From: Pontibacter flavimaris
Lineage (GTDB): Bacteria > Bacteroidota > Bacteroidia > Cytophagales > Hymenobacteraceae
Direction of reading: 5' to 3'
NCBI RefSeq assembly: GCF_001907195.1
Contig: NZ_LVWA01000005.1
Span: 806,001 to 870,000, forward strand
Length of the DNA stretch: 64,000 nt
Position numbers and translations under genes: made by a program
The notes under the pieces: model-generated
Databases searched by the model: none
The model's input: only the letters and a program-made list of their open reading frames with translations
What the model was told of the DNA's origin: nothing
Shown here: positions 1 to 8,226 of the stretch, one piece after another
How the letters are laid out: each line of letters opens with the position of its first letter
Position numbering within the stretch: the first letter of the stretch is position 1

Positions 1-908
1 AGCGCTGGCATCAGGGAATCAAACTGCTCAACCTCACTGAGGGTGCCGAGCCCGCCGACGCAGAACAGGCCATTGCTTTTTTAGGATTCTGTTGCGACGA
101 AGGTGTGCGCCGTAACCAGGGCAGGGAAGGGGCTGTGGAGGGACCAGCAGCGCTGCGGCAGGCCATGGCCTCGTTTGCGTGGCACCTGGAGGATGATGTG
201 GCGCTGTTCGATGCCGGCGACGTCTTTTGCACGAACCAAAACCTGGAAGAGGCGCAGAAGCAGCTGGGCAAAAAAGTCACAGCACTTCTATCCAATACTT
301 ACAAAACGATCATACTTGGTGGCGGCCACGAAACCGCCTACGGGCACTTTTTAGGGATAAAGCAGGCTCTCCCGGAGGGGCAGCAGCTGGGCATCATCAA
401 CTTCGACGCGCATTTCGACCTGCGGAACTATGAGAAGCAGCCCAGCTCCGGTACCCCATTCCTGCAGATTGCCGACGACCTGCGCACAGAAAATAAAGAC
501 TTTAATTACCTGTGCCTGGGCATTCAGCAGCAGGGCAATACGCAGAAGCTGTTCAACACCGCAGAAGCTCTGGGGGCCGACTTTGTGTTTGCGCCTGCCA
601 TGCAGGTCTACAACTATGAGGCGCTGCGGGAGCGGCTGCAGCAGTTTGTGGAGCTGGCCGATGTGCTGTACGTAAGTATAGACCTGGACGTGTTCGCTGC
701 GGCCTATGCGCCGGGGGTAAGTGCCCCGGCCGCGCTCGGAGTTCATCCCGAAATCGTGCTGCTGCTGCTGCAGGAGATCATCAGCAGCGGCAAGTTGCTG
801 ACGCTGGACATCGTGGAGCTAAACCCGAAACTCGATAGCGATAACCGCACGGCCAAACTGGGCGCCTCCCTGCTTTACCATGTGGTGCAGCAGTGGAGCC
901 AGGTATAA
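1..908 (+). CDS. hutG: Formimidoylglutamase / arginase-family hydrolase, 5' end missing
   Basis: The open frame already runs at base 3, so the true start lies left of the window and the GTG near position 105 is internal. The ureohydrolase (arginase) family uses two Mn ions to release urea or formamide from guanidino or formimino substrates. Visible family motifs are GFCCDEGVRRNQGR near the start, GGGHETAYGHF (first metal His), NFDAHFD (Asp-x-His-x-Asp) and SIDLDVF (last metal Asp pair). The CDEGVRRNQGR region with its short spacing resembles formimidoylglutamase (histidine degradation) more than agmatinase or arginase. The rest of a hut operon, if present, is outside the window. The gene is followed by a strong bidirectional terminator. 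Family assignment is firm; substrate is likely. Confidence 0.8.
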   Translation, partial: RWHQGIKLLNLTEGAEPADAEQAIAFLGFCCDEGVRRNQGREGAVEGPAALRQAMASFAWHLEDDVALFDAGDVFCTNQNLEEAQKQLGKKVTALLSNTYKTIILGGGHETAYGHFLGIKQALPEGQQLGIINFDAHFDLRNYEKQPSSGTPFLQIADDLRTENKDFNYLCLGIQQQGNTQKLFNTAEALGADFVFAPAMQVYNYEALRERLQQFVELADVLYVSIDLDVFAAAYAPGVSAPAALGVHPEIVLLLLQEIISSGKLLTLDIVELNPKLDSDNRTAKLGASLLYHVVQQWSQV

Positions 909-1149
909 ATATCCGTTGCCGCAGGTTTAGTATAGCCTAACTTGTGGCTGAAATTGATGCCAGCTTGCAACTGGCTTTCTGCGCGGGCAGAAAAGTATTT
1001 GTTGCCTGATCTATACTTTAAAAATGTCGCTACCAAAGTATAAACCAGTGCCTTCATATTTATACTTGCTTTTTCAAAGCAAAGCTGGTTAAGATCTTGC
1101 TGCCATGCACAGCCACAAGCTACGCTAAAGCTTGTCTTACGGCAGGAAA

Positions 1150-1194
1150 ACACAGCGGCCTTGCTCAGGTGGAGCAAGGCCGCTGTGTTTTCTT
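1150..1194. terminator. Bidirectional intrinsic terminator
   Basis: A perfect 16-bp stem (1150-1165 with 1173-1188, 7-nt loop CAGGTGG) is flanked by an A-run on the left and a T-run on the right. It sits between convergent genes: the hutG-like gene on plus and the small secreted protein on minus. Bases 909-1149 hold nothing else recognisable apart from three copies of the AAGTATA/TATACTT heptamer. Confidence 0.85.
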
Positions 1195-1605
1195 TTACTT
1201 TCCAATCTTAAACTTGGTCCAGTAGGTGGTGTCGCTGGTTTTCACTTCGATCAGGTACGTGTCGGGCTTTAGCTTGCCGAGCTGGTAGCGCCACGCGCTG
1301 CGGTTGTTCTCCACGCTGACGGGTTTCTGGTACACCATCTTTCCAACTGAGTTCTTCACCTCCAGCACGGCATTCTCGTCCAGCGCCTGCGAGAAATCAA
1401 GCTGAAAGGTGCCTTTGCCGCTAGGGGTCATGTTGATGCCGGAAAGGGTTTCTTTACGGGCGGTAGAATCATCGGCTTTCACAAGGATATGGCTTTTCTC
1501 CTGCGCTGGCAGCGGCGAAGTTTGCGCGTTGGAAGTGGCGGTGGTGAGGCCAGCCAGAGGCAGGCACAGGGCCAGTGCTAGGGCGTATGTTTGTTTCAGT
1601 TTCAT
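1195..1605 (-). CDS. Small secreted protein of unknown function
   Basis: About 136 residues from the ATG at 1605 (MKLKQTYALALAL). That start gives a clean signal peptide of about 27 residues ending near SNAQ; an upstream extension to 1638 would add residues in front of it and is less likely. The mature part holds a short beta-rich domain with the pattern GKGTFQLDFSQ, VLEVKNSVGKMVY and PDTYLIEVKTSDTTYWTKFKIGK, similar in style to the compact C-terminal beta-sandwich domains of secreted Bacteroidota proteins. No catalytic motif is visible. It lies last in a row of minus-strand genes but is separated from its neighbour by about 60 bp. I do not recognise a specific family. Confidence 0.6.
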   Translation of the reverse strand: MKLKQTYALALALCLPLAGLTTATSNAQTSPLPAQEKSHILVKADDSTARKETLSGINMTPSGKGTFQLDFSQALDENAVLEVKNSVGKMVYQKPVSVENNRSAWRYQLGKLKPDTYLIEVKTSDTTYWTKFKIGK

Positions 1606-1666
1606 GAGCATGCTGCTTAAAGTATAAGTATAACACATGCTATTGCATTTTTAATGCCAAACCTTT

Positions 1667-2590
1667 TTAGCCGTTCCTGCGGAGAGCGCTTTTCTCATAG
1701 TCGAAGCAGTAGGGGCAGCTTCCGTTCACTTCCACTCCGCCCAGCCAGCGATGCTTCGGCGTGAAGGAGGCGTAGCCCTCCAGCACACGTTCCCCGAAAA
1801 AACTCAGCGACAGCGGCTCCTTTGCCTGCACCAGGTCGGGTTGCAGCCGGGACAGGATATGCTGCAGCTGCACATCCCCAAAACCATAGCCCGGGTCCTG
1901 CTGCCAGAACTGCTGCATCAGCTCGTTTATACTGGTGGTACCGGAGTTTATAAGCTGCAGCAGCAGGCGCTCGGTTTGGCTCAGGCCATCGGCGCAGCCC
2001 GGGAAGCGGCGCAGGTGCAGCTGTAAAGCTCGTTCCAGGAAAGGCAGGGGCACCGGCACCGGCATCTGCTGGAGGTAGAGCTGCAGGTGCAGCAGGTCTG
2101 AGCCGGCGTAGAGCTGCCAGAGTTTCGCGGCCTCCTCCAGTTGCTCCCCGCTGAGTTGCTGCCTTCGGTCAAACAGTTGCCCGAGCTCCTCCGGCTTTAG
2201 GAGGCCAATGTTTTTGCCCCGTGCCGGGGTGCACACCGACAGCAGCCTGGGGTTGCTCTGGTGCAGGTGCTGCAGCAGGTAGAGCAGGTTCACCTGGCAC
2301 ATCAGGTCGGTATCAAACCAGAGCACCACCTCAAAAAAAGCCCCTGTCCCCTCAAGCTTCTGTACCTCGTCCAGCACTTTCGCTTTATACTTTTCCGGGA
2401 CTTCGCCGTAGGTGGAGGTGATGAACTCCTGCCGCTTCTGCCAGAACTCGCGCGCAGGTAGCGCACAAAACACGGGGCCTTCTGACAGCACCTCGCGCCA
2501 GACCAGCACCTGGCCGGGCAACCCGGCGGCAGAGAAGGCGGCCACGGAGGCATCGCCGTTGAGGATATGGAGGGTGGGCAGTTTTTTCAT
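1667..2590 (-). CDS. DUF1835 domain-containing protein
   Basis: 307 residues. The N-terminus (LHILNGDASVAAF, then VLVWREVLSEGPV) is the signature of the DUF1835 family, cytoplasmic proteins of unknown function found in Firmicutes and Bacteroidota. There is no signal peptide or membrane segment. The second half is Leu/Gln-rich and helical, and the C-terminus contains NGSCPYCFDYEKSALRRNG, with a Cys-x-x-Cys pair. The start at 2590 (ATG, MKKLPTLHILNG) places the domain at residue 5, as usual for the family. It lies about 100 bp downstream of the propeller lipoprotein gene on the same strand; no functional link is evident. Confidence 0.75.
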   Translation of the reverse strand: MKKLPTLHILNGDASVAAFSAAGLPGQVLVWREVLSEGPVFCALPAREFWQKRQEFITSTYGEVPEKYKAKVLDEVQKLEGTGAFFEVVLWFDTDLMCQVNLLYLLQHLHQSNPRLLSVCTPARGKNIGLLKPEELGQLFDRRQQLSGEQLEEAAKLWQLYAGSDLLHLQLYLQQMPVPVPLPFLERALQLHLRRFPGCADGLSQTERLLLQLINSGTTSINELMQQFWQQDPGYGFGDVQLQHILSRLQPDLVQAKEPLSLSFFGERVLEGYASFTPKHRWLGGVEVNGSCPYCFDYEKSALRRNG

Positions 2591-2690
2591 CAGCCTGCAG
2601 TATGATACTCTGAAAATGAGAAGGCAACTAACACGTAACGGTGTAGCTGCCTTGCCTCAAACATTATAACGGTATAAGTAGCTAACGGAT

Positions 2691-3566
2691 TTACCTGGCC
2701 CTTAGTCTATAAGCCACCACTCTATTATCCTTAAAAGTTGGCACGAGCAGCAAACCGGGCTGTGCGGCGTAGCTGATGTCGGCGGCGTTTACGTTCTTGC
2801 TCTTCGTGTCCAGAACGCGCCATTTCTTGCCCTCCTGGTTTACGTAGTATACTTCGCCGTCCCAGCTGGAGATCAGGTAATTGCCGTCCTCCAGCCTGGC
2901 TATGCCGTCGGCCGATTTGATGCCATCGGTCCAGTCGGTGAAGTCCTTGGTGCCGGGGTCAACCAGTCGAATTCTGCCGCTGCTGAAAAAGGCCACGATC
3001 ATGCGGTCGCCATCTATAAAGATGCCGTTCGGTTTCTCGCGTTTGGTGTTCTCTATCCAGGTGCTGATGCGGCCGTTGCGCAGCTGGTAAATGCGCTTCT
3101 GCTCCGAGTCGGTGATGTATACCGTGCCGTCCTCGTCCACAGCCACATCGTTCAGGAATTTGGCCTTCTCGGCTTTGTACCTGCCCAGCACCGCCCCCGA
3201 CTGCGTGGCAATGGCCACCACCTCCTCGGTATCGGCCACGTAGAGCACGTTGTTGTGCAGCGCCATGCCCGCCGGGTTGTTCAGGCCCGTTACCCAGTAC
3301 AGTTCCTCAATATCCCCCTCCGTATCCAGCCTTGAGATAAAGCCGTCGCCGTCGTTATTCCCGGAAGTGCTGTTCATGTTGGTCACGTAAATGACGTTGC
3401 GTTGCGGATCAAAAAGGGCAGACTCCGGGGTTTTGAGCGTGTTGTCGGAGGCCCATGCCAGCTCCAGTTCCACGGGGCCACGGCTGGTGAACAGGCCGCT
3501 GCTGCAGCTGCCCAGGGTAAGTATAAAAAGTGCCGTGCAAGCACCTGTCCATATACTTCTTTTCAT
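2691..3566 (-). CDS. Six-bladed beta-propeller (SMP-30/NHL-like) lipoprotein
   Basis: The long open frame extends to 3812, but its upstream part is the antisense of the neighbouring menE. The ATG at 3566 opens a proper lipoprotein signal (MKRSIWTGACTALFILTLGSC), giving about 291 residues. The mature protein shows repeated propeller blades: NVIYVTNMN, NNVLYVADTEEV, DEDGTVYITDSEQ, NGIFIDGDRMI and DGIARLEDGNYLISSWDGEVYYV. This is typical of SMP-30/gluconolactonase/LRE-like and NHL-type propellers, which are either calcium-dependent lactonases or binding scaffolds. It is probably periplasmic or on the outer membrane. The substrate cannot be told from sequence. It follows menE by about 60 bp and may be co-transcribed. 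Confidence 0.75.
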   Translation of the reverse strand: MKRSIWTGACTALFILTLGSCSSGLFTSRGPVELELAWASDNTLKTPESALFDPQRNVIYVTNMNSTSGNNDGDGFISRLDTEGDIEELYWVTGLNNPAGMALHNNVLYVADTEEVVAIATQSGAVLGRYKAEKAKFLNDVAVDEDGTVYITDSEQKRIYQLRNGRISTWIENTKREKPNGIFIDGDRMIVAFFSSGRIRLVDPGTKDFTDWTDGIKSADGIARLEDGNYLISSWDGEVYYVNQEGKKWRVLDTKSKNVNAADISYAAQPGLLLVPTFKDNRVVAYRLRAR

Positions 3567-3627
3567 ATAGATCGGGTTTGATTTATACTTAGTACGGGTA
3601 AGTGCACGGGCCGTTCGGGATTTATAC

Positions 3628-4740
3628 TTAATCGGTGTGGAGACCCAGTTTTTGGAGGGTGCGCTGCCGCGATATTTTTCCGGTGGCCGTTTCGGAGAAG
3701 GCGCGGCTGTAGTATACTTCCTTGGGCATCTCGAATTTTCTGAGCAGGGGGCGCAGGCGCTCAAACAGCTGCTCCTCCTCTTCCTCCGGCAGTTTCTCGC
3801 CTTCCAGTACAAGTATGACCTTCTCGCCCAGCACCTCGTCGGGTTGCGGCGCCACGAAAAAGCGCGGGGAGTCGATGTTGTCGATAAACGTCTCGGCGAT
3901 GGCCAGCTCTACCTTCTCGGTCTGCACCTTCACGCCGCCGGTGTTAATGGTGTTGTCGGCGCGGCCGATCCAGCGGAAGCGGGTAGGGGTAAGCAGTTCT
4001 ACAATATCGTTGGTAACCAGCAGCTCGTTATTCGTCACGTCGCCTTTGATGGTGAGGCAGCCGCGCTTGTCCAGGCCCACGGCGATGTCCTCCAGCACGT
4101 CATAGTAATCGGCGGCATCAGGTCCGTTGAGTTTGCGCAGGGCAATGTGCGAGGCCGTTTCCGTCATGCCATATGTGTGGTAGATTGGCGCGAGGATCCG
4201 CTGCAACTCCCGCTGCTGGGTAGGGGTAACGGGCGCTCCGCCCACCAGGATGCCTTTCATGTGGTTGAGCTGCCCCACGCGCTCCGGCGCTTCCTGCAGG
4301 ATGGTGTGCAGCTGCATGGGCACAAAGGAACTGAAGGCGATATTCTCCTCAGGGCTTACGAGCGTGAGCGGGTTGCTGATAGGCTCCACGATCATCATCT
4401 TCAGATCAGCCTCAAAACCGCGCACCAGCATCATCATACCGGCAATATACTCTGTGTTGAGGCACACCAGGGTACAGTCGCCAGGCTGCAGGTTTAGCAT
4501 GTCTATAGTGCGGCGTGCGCTGGCCTCCAGTTGCCTGCGGGTTAAGGTGATGGTTTTCGGGACGCCGGTGGAGCCGGATGTCTGGATCGGGAACTCCTGC
4601 ACGCCATTCAGCCAGCTGCGGCAGAATTCGAGCGTGTTGCTCTCGTAGCCATTCAGCGGGATGCTGTTGCGGAAGGAATAGGAGGCGATTTCGTCGTAGT
4701 AGAACTTTTTGCCGTTCAGGCTCAGGGACTTGTCTGTCAT
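3628..4740 (-). CDS. menE: o-Succinylbenzoate-CoA ligase
   Basis: 370 residues from ATG 4740 (MTDKSLSLNG). An upstream GTG at 4773 is possible but less likely. This is an ANL-superfamily acyl-CoA synthetase: P-loop TSGSTGVPKTITLT at about residues 54-66, adenylate-binding TYGMTETASH, the hinge region IGRADNTINTGGVKVQTEKVE, and the C-terminal catalytic lysine region (ATGKISRQRTLQKL). It is shorter than general acyl-CoA ligases, as is typical for MenE. Its place in the same strand block as menF and menD supports activation of o-succinylbenzoate in menaquinone synthesis. It is separated from menD by two DoxX genes. The intergenic region upstream holds a perfect 14-bp palindrome. Confidence 0.85.
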   Translation of the reverse strand: MTDKSLSLNGKKFYYDEIASYSFRNSIPLNGYESNTLEFCRSWLNGVQEFPIQTSGSTGVPKTITLTRRQLEASARRTIDMLNLQPGDCTLVCLNTEYIAGMMMLVRGFEADLKMMIVEPISNPLTLVSPEENIAFSSFVPMQLHTILQEAPERVGQLNHMKGILVGGAPVTPTQQRELQRILAPIYHTYGMTETASHIALRKLNGPDAADYYDVLEDIAVGLDKRGCLTIKGDVTNNELLVTNDIVELLTPTRFRWIGRADNTINTGGVKVQTEKVELAIAETFIDNIDSPRFFVAPQPDEVLGEKVILVLEGEKLPEEEEEQLFERLRPLLRKFEMPKEVYYSRAFSETATGKISRQRTLQKLGLHTD

Positions 4741-4812
4741 GTAGCAATTATCGTTGTGCTTTCCCGGGTTCACGTTGCCCAGAAGAGGCGGTGCCCCATC
4801 GGTTTATACGTT

Positions 4813-4826
4813 AGCACGTACGTGCT
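4813..4826. promoter_or_regulatory. Perfect 14-bp palindrome upstream of menE
   Basis: AGCACGTACGTGCT is a perfect palindrome about 73 bp upstream of the menE start, in the 220-bp gap between the DoxX gene and menE. It could be an operator for a dimeric regulator. No promoter boxes could be identified next to it, so the role is an inference. Confidence 0.35.
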
Positions 4827-4962
4827 GCTGCAAAATTGGGGCAAAGCGCCATTAAAACAAACAAGGTGGGCAAAGGTTTTTCCGGCTGCTGCCGCTTTTG
4901 GGCATTAGCCTGGGGCAGGGCATACTTAAGGCAGGAGCCCGTGACACACAGCGCCCGTTTTT

Positions 4963-5418
4963 TTAATAGAGCCAGTCTCTTTCCGGCTTTCGGATAAGTT
5001 GATCCACGGAGAAGCGGCCTGAGCCGAAAACGAGGAAGAAGATAAGCAGCAGCAGCACCACGATGGAGGACCAGAGCTCGGTGTTCTCCGAGTAAAATCC
5101 CCTATTGGGGTTGATGAAGAAAACGGCCCCGATCAGGATCGGTAACTGGAACAGGATGGCTACCCGTGTTACCAGGCCCATTGCGATCAGCAGGCCGCCT
5201 ACCAGGTGGGCAAAGGCCACATAATGCGCCAGGCCGACGGTGACCCACGCAAACTGGCTTTTCTGCATAATGCTGAACAGCGCGGCAGTATCCTGGATGA
5301 ACATGAAGCCCTTCACCATCAGGAATACACCCAGGCCAATCCTGAGGAAATCGAGCCACATGGGGTGATGCGTATCAGCCCAGTGCTCCACGCGGTACAT
5401 GTCGTTAGTAAGGTTCAT
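4963..5418 (-). CDS. DoxX family membrane protein (copy 1)
   Basis: 151 residues with four predicted membrane helices: LRIGLGVFLMVKGFMFI, VGLAHYVAFAHLVGGLLIAMGL, VAILFQLPILIGAVFFI and SSIVVLLLLIFFLVFGSG. The DoxX-family pattern (R-x-G-L-G, G-R-F-S-V-D-Q at the C-terminus) is clear. DoxX proteins are small inner-membrane proteins, named after a subunit of an archaeal thiosulfate:quinone oxidoreductase; most bacterial members have no proven role. It is a close paralogue of the gene immediately upstream (5563-6006). The two sit between menD and menE, which hints at, but does not prove, a role linked to quinones. Confidence 0.85.
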   Translation of the reverse strand: MNLTNDMYRVEHWADTHHPMWLDFLRIGLGVFLMVKGFMFIQDTAALFSIMQKSQFAWVTVGLAHYVAFAHLVGGLLIAMGLVTRVAILFQLPILIGAVFFINPNRGFYSENTELWSSIVVLLLLIFFLVFGSGRFSVDQLIRKPERDWLY

Positions 5419-5562
5419 GGCTTTGCAGATTTAAAGTGAAACATATTGATTCTCACTTTATTAAACGTAATTCGCCACGTACCGGATAATTTTGAGTACA
5501 AATTACATTATTGCCTTTTCCTCCGGTTCCAGAAAGTATAAAGCAGGCCGCTGAAACCTGTT

Positions 5563-6006
5563 CTATTTCTGGTTTCGCAGTACCTTGTTGTCAACGGAAT
5601 AGCGGCCGGGGCCTACGATCATGAAGAACAACAGCAGCCCCACCACTGCCCCGGACATCCAAAGCTCGGTGTTGCTGAGGTTTATGCCTTGTTGCGGGTT
5701 CACGATGAGCAGGGCGCCCAGCATGACGGGGAACTGCAGCAGCAGCGCCAGCCGGGTAAGGAAACCGAAGGCGATCATCAACCCGCCAATAATGTGTACC
5801 GCACTGGTAAACATCGAGGCTTTGTGCATGCCGATAAAGTCCTGGCTCTGGCTGAAAACATAGAAAAGGTCGCTGCTGTGCTCCAGAAACAGGATGCCTT
5901 TGATGAAGAGGAACAAGCCGAGCAGGATCCGAAGACCATCCATCCAAACGGGGTTGCTGGCGCTGTTCCGGGGAGTGGCGTGGTTTAATTCGTGTGCAAC
6001 GTTCAT
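5563..6006 (-). CDS. DoxX family membrane protein (copy 2)
   Basis: 147 residues and the same four-helix layout as copy 1, with matching motifs: WMDGLRILLGLFLFIKGILFLE, SAVHIIGGLMIAFGFLTRLALLLQFPVMLGALLIVNPQQG, and a C-terminal GPGRYSVDNKVLRNQK corresponding to GSGRFSVDQLIRKPE. The shared N(P)-x-x-G-x-x-x-x-x-N-T-E-L-W core shows a local duplication. It is transcribed toward copy 1, with 144 bp between them. No enzymatic motif is visible. Confidence 0.85.
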   Translation of the reverse strand: MNVAHELNHATPRNSASNPVWMDGLRILLGLFLFIKGILFLEHSSDLFYVFSQSQDFIGMHKASMFTSAVHIIGGLMIAFGFLTRLALLLQFPVMLGALLIVNPQQGINLSNTELWMSGAVVGLLLFFMIVGPGRYSVDNKVLRNQK

Positions 6007-6439
6007 GGCGCAGAAGGTTTAGGTAAAACATGCTTCTTTTTATATATACGCCCTGGTATCTTTATCGGACAAGAATGAGGAAAGTAAATGGCAAAAGGGC
6101 CGCGGTTCTGGCTGGCACAGATAGACGTTTCGCGGTAATCGGAACACGATTCAACCCATGTTCCAGGTCTGAGTTGTTTAGTTTACTTTATGCCGATGTC
6201 CGGCTGGCGCAGGAAGTTTTAAGTCCGGTTTAAACCTATGTTAGCTACATACTTGCGGTACGCCCACCACAAGCCGGAAGCCTGCGGAAATCCTATAAAC
6301 TTTGGCAGGCAGAAGTGATGCGTAACGCTTTATACTTGAACCAGCCTCTGGTAAATCTCAAATCAAATAAGTCGGAGACTCAACATGACGAAAAGGCACG
6401 AATCAGGAGATTCGCGGCAGCTTTGATGAAAGTTATACT
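6007..6439. other. 433-bp intergenic region with no supported gene
   Basis: It lies between menD (ending at 6440 on minus) and the second DoxX gene (starting at 6006 on minus). Small open frames of 67 and 95 codons are present, but they have no recognisable product and no ribosome-binding context. It holds the AAGTATA/TATACTT heptamer at about 6333 and 6431 and no clear terminator or promoter. Confidence 0.6.
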
Positions 6440-8140
6440 TTACAACAACTTTAGCCCGCGTACCGCTTGCCTGTACTTTTCAAACGCCTCGGCATTGGCC
6501 GTGCTGTCGGTAAAGATTTCCAGGATGCCTGCCCCAGCCTCCGCGGCGAAAAAGCCTGGAAGCGCCGCCTCCAACTCCTCCATAAGTTGCACGGAAGTAT
6601 AAGCCATGCCAAAATCCCGGGCTGTGTTCTCCGCGTTCAGCGCCTGGTGCGTCTCAAAGTATGGCGCCAGCTCGGGTTGTTGCCTTGGCCCATCTAACAG
6701 CCGGAAGATGCCGCCGGCGTGGTTGTTGAGCAGCACGATGCGCAGGTTCTGCGGCAGGTAGTTGTGCCAAAGGCCGTTGCGGTCGTAGAAAAAGGCCAGA
6801 TCGCCGGTGAGCAAGGTAGTGATGCCGGGGCTGGTGAGGGCGCAGCCAACGGCCGTGCTGGTGCTGCCGTCTATGCCGCTGGTGCCGCGGTTGGCGTAAA
6901 CCTCCACCTGCTGCCTGGGCTGCAGGCCGGTGATGTTGGCGTAGCGCACCGACATAGAGTTGGCCAGGTGCAGGCTGCTCTGGCGCGGCAGCTGCTGCAG
7001 CACCCGCGCCACGATCGGCAGTTCGCTGTAAGGAGCCTCTGAAGTATACTTTTGCAGGAAAACCGAGGCAGCTTTAGTAGCGGCAGTCCAGGCGGACGCA
7101 AAGTCGTTGTCGGACCGCGTGCTGCCGGCCATGGCGGTAAAAAAGCTGTGCGGCGCGCAGCGCACGATCTTCGTCAGGGACTGGAACGTATCCGCTACCT
7201 GGCCGGCGGGCTGCAGGTGCCAGTGGGCCTTTGGTTTATACTTGCGCAGGTATAGTTTCAGGGCCTTGGAGATGGTGGACTTCCCGCAGGTGATGAGCAG
7301 GTCGGGCTGCAGTCTGGCCAGTTGCTCCAGGTCGGCGTTCGCGAAAATCACATCCTGGTGGCGCACCGCCTTAGGCAACGTATGGATGTTGCTGATGATG
7401 TCGCCTACAATGACAGCACCGGTGGTATCGGCAAAGGATCCTATACTTTTGAGGAGGGCCTCGTGGCGCTGCGCGTGGCCGGCCAGCACCAGCACCTTTC
7501 TATACTTGAGGATCTCCTGCTGCAGCTTCAGCGCCTGCCCCTCACTCAGGGCATAGGTTGGCGCCTCCTCCTCTATCACTTTTACCTTGCCGTACGTCAG
7601 TTCCTCGCCGGGAGCCGGGTAGAAGGGCTCGCGCAGCGGCACATTAATGTGCACCGGTCCGGCAGGGAAGCTTGCCGCTTCGTTCAGTGCCTCGGATACC
7701 ATGCGCTCGCTGTGCCACACGGCATCGGGGTGGGAGAAATCAGCCGGAAAAGTATAGCTGTGCTTGATGTGGTTGCCGTAAATATGCTGCTGCCGTATCG
7801 TCTGCCCGTCCAGTTGGTCGATCCACTCGGGTGGCCGGTCGGCGCTGAGAATGAGCAGCGGCACCTGCTGAAAGTAGGCCTCGGCCACGGCAGGCGCGTA
7901 GTTGAGCGCGGCCGTGCCCGAAGTACACACGAGGACCGTTGGCTTGCCGGTTGTCAGCGCAATGCCCAGCGCGATGAAGGCGGCCGCGCGCTCGTCGCTC
8001 ACGGTGTGCACCTTAATCCTGGGGTGTCGGGCAAAGGCTATGGTCAGCGGCGCACAGCGCGAGCCCGGCGACACAACTACCTGCTCTACCCCCTTCCGGG
8101 CGCAGATCTCAGCAATATTTACAACAGGCGCTAAAATCAT
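6440..8140 (-). CDS. menD: 2-Succinyl-5-enolpyruvyl-6-hydroxy-3-cyclohexene-1-carboxylate synthase
   Basis: 566 residues from ATG 8140 (MILAPVVNIAEICARKG); the frame extends upstream into low-complexity DNA that is not coding. A thiamine-diphosphate enzyme that joins isochorismate and 2-oxoglutarate in menaquinone synthesis. Visible motifs: VVSPGSRCAPL at residues 22-32, the PYR-domain GIALTTGKPTVLVCTSGTAALNYAPAV region, SADRPPEW, and the C-terminal ThDP-binding stretch GDLAFFYDRNGLWH followed by LNNHAGGIFRLL. Length is normal for MenD. It lies 86 bp downstream of menF on the same strand. Confidence 0.92.
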   Translation of the reverse strand: MILAPVVNIAEICARKGVEQVVVSPGSRCAPLTIAFARHPRIKVHTVSDERAAAFIALGIALTTGKPTVLVCTSGTAALNYAPAVAEAYFQQVPLLILSADRPPEWIDQLDGQTIRQQHIYGNHIKHSYTFPADFSHPDAVWHSERMVSEALNEAASFPAGPVHINVPLREPFYPAPGEELTYGKVKVIEEEAPTYALSEGQALKLQQEILKYRKVLVLAGHAQRHEALLKSIGSFADTTGAVIVGDIISNIHTLPKAVRHQDVIFANADLEQLARLQPDLLITCGKSTISKALKLYLRKYKPKAHWHLQPAGQVADTFQSLTKIVRCAPHSFFTAMAGSTRSDNDFASAWTAATKAASVFLQKYTSEAPYSELPIVARVLQQLPRQSSLHLANSMSVRYANITGLQPRQQVEVYANRGTSGIDGSTSTAVGCALTSPGITTLLTGDLAFFYDRNGLWHNYLPQNLRIVLLNNHAGGIFRLLDGPRQQPELAPYFETHQALNAENTARDFGMAYTSVQLMEELEAALPGFFAAEAGAGILEIFTDSTANAEAFEKYRQAVRGLKLL

Positions 8141-8226
8141 AATGAGTGAGTTAGTGAATGAGCGGATGAGTGAATGAGGAATGAAAGAGTAAAAATTCAC
8201 TCAATCACGCATTCACTCAATCAAAA
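8141..8226. repeat. Low-complexity spacer with inverted GAGTGAATGA/TCATTCACTC-type repeats
   Basis: The gap between menF and menD is made of short variants of GAGTGAATGAG on the left (to about 8178) and ATTCACTCAAT on the right (about 8197-8222), which can pair with each other. It could form a hairpin between the two genes of the operon. The function is unknown. Confidence 0.5.

Noticed and set aside
2691-3812. 373-residue version of the propeller protein
   Set aside because: The extra 82 residues lie antisense within menE and precede a perfect lipoprotein signal at 3566.
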